A DNA stretch of 18,630 bases from JBBSTY01 sp038235385 (GTDB lineage: Bacteria; Actinomycetota; Acidimicrobiia; Acidimicrobiales; Acidimicrobilacustridaceae). Made by a program: the position numbers and the translations under genes. Positions 15,283-18,630 of the stretch are shown one piece after another. Location of the stretch: assembly GCA_038235385.1 (NCBI GenBank), contig JBBSTY010000080.1, positions 1-18,630 on the forward strand. Direction: 5' to 3'. The notes under the pieces were generated by a model that saw only the letters and a list, made by a program, of their open reading frames with translations, was not told the origin of the DNA and did no database searches. Each line of letters begins with the position of its first letter. Position 1 is the stretch's first letter.

Positions 15283-16090
15283 CGACACCCTCGAGCTGAG
15301 GAAGCCTCGCCACGGACCCGACCGGGGCCGGCCCCGGATCCCACCCTGGGAGGAACCGCCCGGTCATGGCCTCGAGCTCCTCGACATCGGAGCGGAACAG
15401 GGAGAAGAGGACCCGGCGCTTCTCGAGGGTGAGTCGGGGCCCGGTCGCTCGGACCGACCGCCGGTTGCTGAACCGGACCTGGTCCACGCGGTCGGGCACG
15501 AAGTCGGTTCGGGCGCCGATGTGTTCGAGCGCCGATGCGTACACCTTCGCCGGATCGGTCCGCACGTCGTCGTGGAAGAGGATCCGCAGCCGATCACCGA
15601 AGATCTCCGCGTACGGCCGCAGGTTGCACGCGTACGAGCCGCCACCGATCAGGTCGAGCTCGGCGACGTCCGGATCGTCGGCCATGACCATGGCGAACAG
15701 GTCGGCATCCACGGGCAGCCGGCCACGCTTGATGTGGTGCAGAAGCGCCGAGTACATCCGGTCGACCGGATCACGGAGGATGGCGATCAGCCGCGCGTCG
15801 GGCAGCTGCTCACTGATCCGAACCGCGACGCTGCGAGGGTCGTTCCCCGGGAGCAGGTAGTCGGGCGACGACTCCCCCACGAACGGCTCGCCGGCCCAGG
15901 CCTCGAAGTGACGCTGGTAGTTCCGGAAGGTCCGGACCCGGGTCTTGCTGTGGTCGCTGAAGTAGGCCACCGACGTCGACGGGGTGAAGATGTCGGGGTG
16001 CTCCTCGAGGTTGGCCCGCAGCCAGCGCGTGGCGCTGCGCTGCGCGCCGATCACCAAGAAGTTGGGCACGGGCAGGTTCTCGACGACCAT
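15272..16090 (-). CDS. Sulfotransferase domain protein
   Basis: A 272-residue PAPS-dependent sulfotransferase-family protein of usual length. The 5'-phosphosulfate loop is VIGAQRSATRWL (residues about 13-24), with Arg18 in the place of the usual lysine, as is frequent in bacteria; Ala20 replaces the usual glycine. The 3'-phosphate motif is AILRDPVDRMYSALL with Arg106 and Ser114 intact. GESSPDYLL is the typical segment between them. The C-terminal FRSDVEELEAMTGRFLPGW is shared with the neighbouring paralogue. The ATG at 16088-16090 has GGGAGC seven bases upstream. It follows the degenerate paralogue by 67 bases on the same strand and may be co-transcribed with it or use its own TAGGAT box. Probable role: sulfation of the surface glycan. 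Confidence 0.88.
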   Translation of the reverse strand: MVVENLPVPNFLVIGAQRSATRWLRANLEEHPDIFTPSTSVAYFSDHSKTRVRTFRNYQRHFEAWAGEPFVGESSPDYLLPGNDPRSVAVRISEQLPDARLIAILRDPVDRMYSALLHHIKRGRLPVDADLFAMVMADDPDVAELDLIGGGSYACNLRPYAEIFGDRLRILFHDDVRTDPAKVYASALEHIGARTDFVPDRVDQVRFSNRRSVRATGPRLTLEKRRVLFSLFRSDVEELEAMTGRFLPGWDPGPAPVGSVARLPQLEGVVIV

Positions 16091-16148
16091 CAGGGCAGCT
16101 CCCGGGAACAGGCGAGGGCCGCTCGGCGATGCGGCAGCACGAACGGAG

Positions 16149-16154
16149 ATCCTA
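16149..16154 (-). promoter_or_regulatory. Putative -10 box TAGGAT before the sulfotransferase
   Basis: Minus-strand TAGGAT lies just past the stop of the upstream paralogue, within the 67-base gap 16091-16157 at its edge. Transcription would start near 16142, giving a leader of about 52 bases. A weak TTCAGG sits 15 bases further upstream. Confidence 0.35.
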
Positions 16155-16157
16155 CCG

Positions 16158-16982
16158 CTAGCCGTCGCCCCTGAACGTCTCTGCGACCTCCTCGGGCGTC
16201 GGGGTGTCGGGCCCTGCGCCGGGATCCCACGAGCTCAGATCGCGGTCGAGCAGGCGCGCCAGCCCTTCGACGTCGGACCGGAAGAAGGCGTAGAGGTACT
16301 GGCGATCGCTCAGGGACAACCTGAGCTCGGGCCACCGGTCGGGATCGCCGTACCGGACCAGGTCGAGATCCGGAGGCACCTCGTCCTGGTCGGCGCCGAT
16401 CGCCGCGAGCACCGAGCGGTAGGCCTGCTCGGGATCAGCGCGGATGTCGTCGATGAGGAGCGTGTGGAGGCGATCGCCGTAGCGGTCCCGGAACGCCCGC
16501 AGGATCGGCACCTGGATGTTGCCGAAGTAGAGCTCGAAGGTCGCCACCTGGTGGAGCTCGGGATGGGAGTGGCGGAGATCGGCGAACCGGGCCGGCACGG
16601 GCTCGGGTTCGATCTGGCCCCAGCGCACCCGCCGACGCCACTCGGCCTCGAAGAGGTCGATGGGGTTGCCGAGCACGAGCACCATCGTCACGTCGGGGAT
16701 CGTGTGGAGGATGCGGCTCGTGGTCGCGTGCAGGTTGTAGCGATGATCGGCGTAGGTCGTGGACTCCTCGACCCGGAACGGCTCACCGTCCCATCCGACG
16801 AACTGCTCGCAGTACCAGCGCAGACCCCGCTCGGCCATGCGTTCGGGGTCGGAGAAGAAGTGGATGTCGAGCGGTGGGGCGCAGATGTCGGGGTGCCGGT
16901 CCAGGTTGAACCGGAGCCACCGGGTCGGATCGGGATCCATACCGGTGATGAGCACGTTCGGGAACGGTGCGACGACGGGCAA
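16158..16982 (-). CDS. Sulfotransferase paralogue lacking PAPS-binding residues
   Basis: A 274-residue relative of the adjacent sulfotransferase. Shared features include the opening strand (FPNVLITG against VPNFLVIG), TRWLRxNLxxHPDI, FFSD/YFSD, GDRL-I/L-xxL near the middle and the C-terminal FRSDVEGLARLLDRDLSSWD. Both cofactor motifs are changed: the PSB loop reads GMDPDPT in place of GAQRSAT, and the 3'-phosphate motif reads LGNPIDLFEA in place of LRDPVDRMYS, so the conserved Arg and Ser become Gly105 and Ala113. The frame is nevertheless intact, so it is likely expressed, but it probably does not bind PAPS in the normal way. It may be a pseudoenzyme or use another donor. TTG at 16980-16982 is chosen because GAGGTG precedes it by eight bases and it aligns with the paralogue's N-terminus. 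Confidence 0.8.
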   Translation of the reverse strand: MPVVAPFPNVLITGMDPDPTRWLRFNLDRHPDICAPPLDIHFFSDPERMAERGLRWYCEQFVGWDGEPFRVEESTTYADHRYNLHATTSRILHTIPDVTMVLVLGNPIDLFEAEWRRRVRWGQIEPEPVPARFADLRHSHPELHQVATFELYFGNIQVPILRAFRDRYGDRLHTLLIDDIRADPEQAYRSVLAAIGADQDEVPPDLDLVRYGDPDRWPELRLSLSDRQYLYAFFRSDVEGLARLLDRDLSSWDPGAGPDTPTPEEVAETFRGDG

Positions 16983-17020
16983 CGGAGGTTCACCTCGGGT
17001 TCTCGGGCGACGGCGCGTCG

Positions 17021-17085
17021 GATGGTAGCGCCGCGTGCGCCCCCCACCGGCCACAGCATGCGTCGGCGGACGCGTTGCTACCATC
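17021..17085. promoter_or_regulatory. Divergent mirrored -10 boxes GCTACCATC
   Basis: The 108-base divergent gap 16983-17090 holds the nonamer GCTACCATC at 17077-17085 on the plus strand and, perfectly inverted, at 17021-17029 on the minus strand. Each contains TACCAT. The plus copy ends so that transcription would begin at about the ATG at 17091, a leaderless start. The minus copy would start near 17015, leaving a 33-base leader with a good Shine-Dalgarno before TTG 16982. The pair may be two promoters or a two-site operator. Confidence 0.45.
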
Positions 17086-17090
17086 GAGCC

Positions 17091-18128
17091 ATGCCGACCG
17101 ATCAGCTCGTGAACGAACTGCTGCTCGAAGCCGACCAGCTCGAGAAGTCCGGGCAACCGCTCGCCGCGGTCGGAGTCCTCACCGACGCCAACCGACTCGA
17201 GCCGAACGGCGACATCGAACAACGCCTGCTCGACCTGCGCGCCCGGGCCTTCGACTCGCTCGAGCGCACCCACGGTCTCGCCGAGTGGCCTCCGGTCGCC
17301 GCGGACCCCTTCCCCGAGGTGATCGGCGTGCCCCCCGAGGTGCACCGACGCGACCTGAGCCCGGAGATCATCGCCGGTGCGATCCTGCACCACGGCTCGC
17401 TGATCGTGCGCGAGCTCATCTCGTCCGACGATGTCGAGGTGCTCCGCGACGCGATCCGCCGAGCGTTCGACGCCCGCGATGCGTTCTCCGGCGGGGACCG
17501 ACTCGAGGCCGAGGCCGACGCCGGCTGGTACATCCCGTTCGAAGCGGGCCGCCACCACGAGGCGTTCGGATCGAAGCGGTTCGTCCGCATCATCGATTCG
17601 CCGCGCACCTTGTACCGACTGCTGCAGATCTACGGGGATTCCGGGCTCCTCGAGATCCTCGAGTCCCACCTCGGTGAACGGCCGGCGCTGTCCGCGCACA
17701 AGTGCGCCCTCCGGCGGATGACACCCGAGCCGGGCGAGCTCGCGTCGGACTACCACCAGGACGGTTCGTTCATGGGCTCGCACATCCGCACCGTCAACGT
17801 GTGGCTGCCCCTGATGGCCTGCGGAGGCGACGCCGCGCCCCGCGCCGGTCTCGACGTCGTCCCTCGGCGCATCGACCACATCCTCGAGACCGGGGTGGAG
17901 GGTGCCACCTTCGACTGGACGATCTCCGAGGCGGTCGTCGCCCGCGCCGCCGCCGGGACCCCGGTCGTCCGCCCTGAGTTCGGGGTGGGCGATGCCATGC
18001 TCTTCGACGAGCTCATGGTGCACCGCACCGGCCTGAGCGACGGGATGGACCAGGAGCGCATGGCCGTCGAGGCGTGGTTCTTCGCACCGTCGGAGTACCC
18101 GCACGACCACGTGCCGCTCATGGTGTGA
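17091..18128 (+). CDS. PhyH-type Fe(II)/2-oxoglutarate dioxygenase
   Basis: A 345-residue phytanoyl-CoA dioxygenase-like protein (PF05721 family). Residues 5-53 form a short TPR-like helical pair (AAVGVLTDANRLEPNGD). The iron site is DYHQDGSF with His222 and Asp224, and the distal His311 in MVHRTGLS; Arg323 is placed to bind 2-oxoglutarate. The region between (GLDVVPRRIDHIL) corresponds to the usual 'l-x-v-x-P-x-S-H' strand. Such enzymes hydroxylate or desaturate small molecules and often occur in surface-glycan and natural-product clusters; the substrate here is unknown. ATG 17091 has no Shine-Dalgarno but lies seven bases after a TACCAT box, consistent with a leaderless mRNA. It is divergent from the sulfotransferase pair and convergent with the glycosyltransferase behind it (seven bases between stops). 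Confidence 0.85.
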   Translation: MPTDQLVNELLLEADQLEKSGQPLAAVGVLTDANRLEPNGDIEQRLLDLRARAFDSLERTHGLAEWPPVAADPFPEVIGVPPEVHRRDLSPEIIAGAILHHGSLIVRELISSDDVEVLRDAIRRAFDARDAFSGGDRLEAEADAGWYIPFEAGRHHEAFGSKRFVRIIDSPRTLYRLLQIYGDSGLLEILESHLGERPALSAHKCALRRMTPEPGELASDYHQDGSFMGSHIRTVNVWLPLMACGGDAAPRAGLDVVPRRIDHILETGVEGATFDWTISEAVVARAAAGTPVVRPEFGVGDAMLFDELMVHRTGLSDGMDQERMAVEAWFFAPSEYPHDHVPLMV

Positions 18129-18135
18129 CCAGGAG

Positions 18136-18630
18136 CTACTGCACGGCCTTCACGGCGTCACGTATCGGCTCGGCGACCGAGTCGGGCAGGTGGTCGAGGA
18201 CTTGACGTCCGGCCCGGATGACACCCGGGGCACGACGGCGGAGCCGGCGGATGGTGCGCCCGGCCTCGCGCCGGGACCGGGTGCGTGCTCGGACCAGGCG
18301 CTCCTCGATCGGGCTCTGCTTGAGGACCGATCGGACGGTCGGCGCCCGATCACGGACCCGGAAGTACTCCGACATCCACCACGCCACTGCCGACGCGGTG
18401 GCCCGATTGCGTTCGAACCGCTCGACGTCGCACGAAGCGATGCGAGGGACCTCCTCGTCGCCCATCCACTTCTCCAGGAAGCGTTGGCGGTTCCTCGCCC
18501 AGAGCGCCTGCCAGTCATCGAGGCGCGAGGCCGAGCCCTTGCCGACATGGTCGATGAGCACCCGCTGGTCGTAGACGATGTCGAGGTCGTTGACCCAGAC
18601 CTTGAACGCGAGGTCGACGTCCTCGCCGCT
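18136..18630 (-). CDS. GT2-family glycosyltransferase, C-terminal part (partial)
   Basis: The frame is open from the window edge to the TAG at 18136-18138, giving 164 residues of the C-terminus. The first visible residues, SGEDVDLAFKVWVNDLDIVY, are the catalytic-base region of GT2 enzymes (E-D-x-D), followed by LIDHVGKGS, typical of the end of the catalytic domain. The remaining ~110 residues are helical and very rich in Arg, probably an accessory domain. The catalytic N-terminal domain with the DxD lies outside the window. It continues the theme of surface-glycan assembly. Confidence 0.85.
   Translation of the reverse strand, partial: SGEDVDLAFKVWVNDLDIVYDQRVLIDHVGKGSASRLDDWQALWARNRQRFLEKWMGDEEVPRIASCDVERFERNRATASAVAWWMSEYFRVRDRAPTVRSVLKQSPIEERLVRARTRSRREAGRTIRRLRRRAPGVIRAGRQVLDHLPDSVAEPIRDAVKAVQ

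Noticed and set aside
15984..17090. An N-terminal extension of the PhyH gene by about 370 codons.
   Set aside because: The extension is antisense to the two sulfotransferases. The real start is fixed by the TACCAT box and the PhyH domain beginning soon after ATG 17091.
16983..18110. A minus-strand extension of the degenerate sulfotransferase.
   Set aside because: It is antisense to the PhyH gene. The paralogue's N-terminus and a good ribosome-binding site place the start at TTG 16982.
1..18630. Mobile elements, CRISPR arrays, tRNA or rRNA genes.
   Set aside because: No transposase, integrase, regularly spaced repeat, cloverleaf or rRNA-like sequence was seen on either strand.

Overview
The window comes from a high-GC Gram-positive-type genome, most likely an actinobacterium. 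Codons end mostly in G or C, GTG and TTG starts are common, there is a lipobox signal peptide, and many promoters look like a lone TAnnnT -10 box close to the start codon. An Acidimicrobiia-like organism is my best guess; the sequence does not prove it. I saw no tRNA, rRNA, CRISPR array, transposase or integrase, and no gene-free stretch longer than about 165 bases.

Almost everything fits a cell-surface polysaccharide biosynthesis, modification and export locus. From left to right it holds: the tail of an exporter-type ABC protein (1-251); an ABC ATPase (318-1211); a polyprenyl-phosphate sugar-1-phosphate transferase that would start glycan assembly (1321-2178); then a tightly packed plus-strand run of a membrane-anchored SPFH/band 7 protein, a two-domain glycosyltransferase, a ModA-like lipoprotein and a sulfotransferase (2340-7319). 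A minus-strand TylF-type methyltransferase (7320-8270) and a minus-strand polysaccharide-export ABC pair (permease 9225-10076, ATPase 8408-9241) follow. Next is a plus-strand operon of two large glycosyltransferases and a duplicated-repeat protein (10191-15282). Two minus-strand paralogous sulfotransferases (15272-16982), a plus-strand PhyH-type dioxygenase (17091-18128) and the end of a minus-strand GT2 glycosyltransferase (18136-18630) close the window.

The inferred pathway is that the sugar transferase primes a lipid carrier, the glycosyltransferases build a glycan, methyl- and sulfotransferases decorate it, and the ABC-2 transporter exports it. Three sulfotransferase-family genes suggest an anionic, sulfated surface polymer.

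The most unusual theme is that intact enzymes sit beside relatives that lack catalytic residues. The export ATPase has an in-frame TAG exactly at the Walker A lysine codon. One of two adjacent sulfotransferases has lost both PAPS-binding motifs. A GT2-like domain lacks its DxD, and a GT-B-like protein lacks its nucleotide-sugar glutamates. Divergent promoters with shared or mirrored -10 boxes (10172-10181 and 17021-17085) are the clearest regulatory signals.
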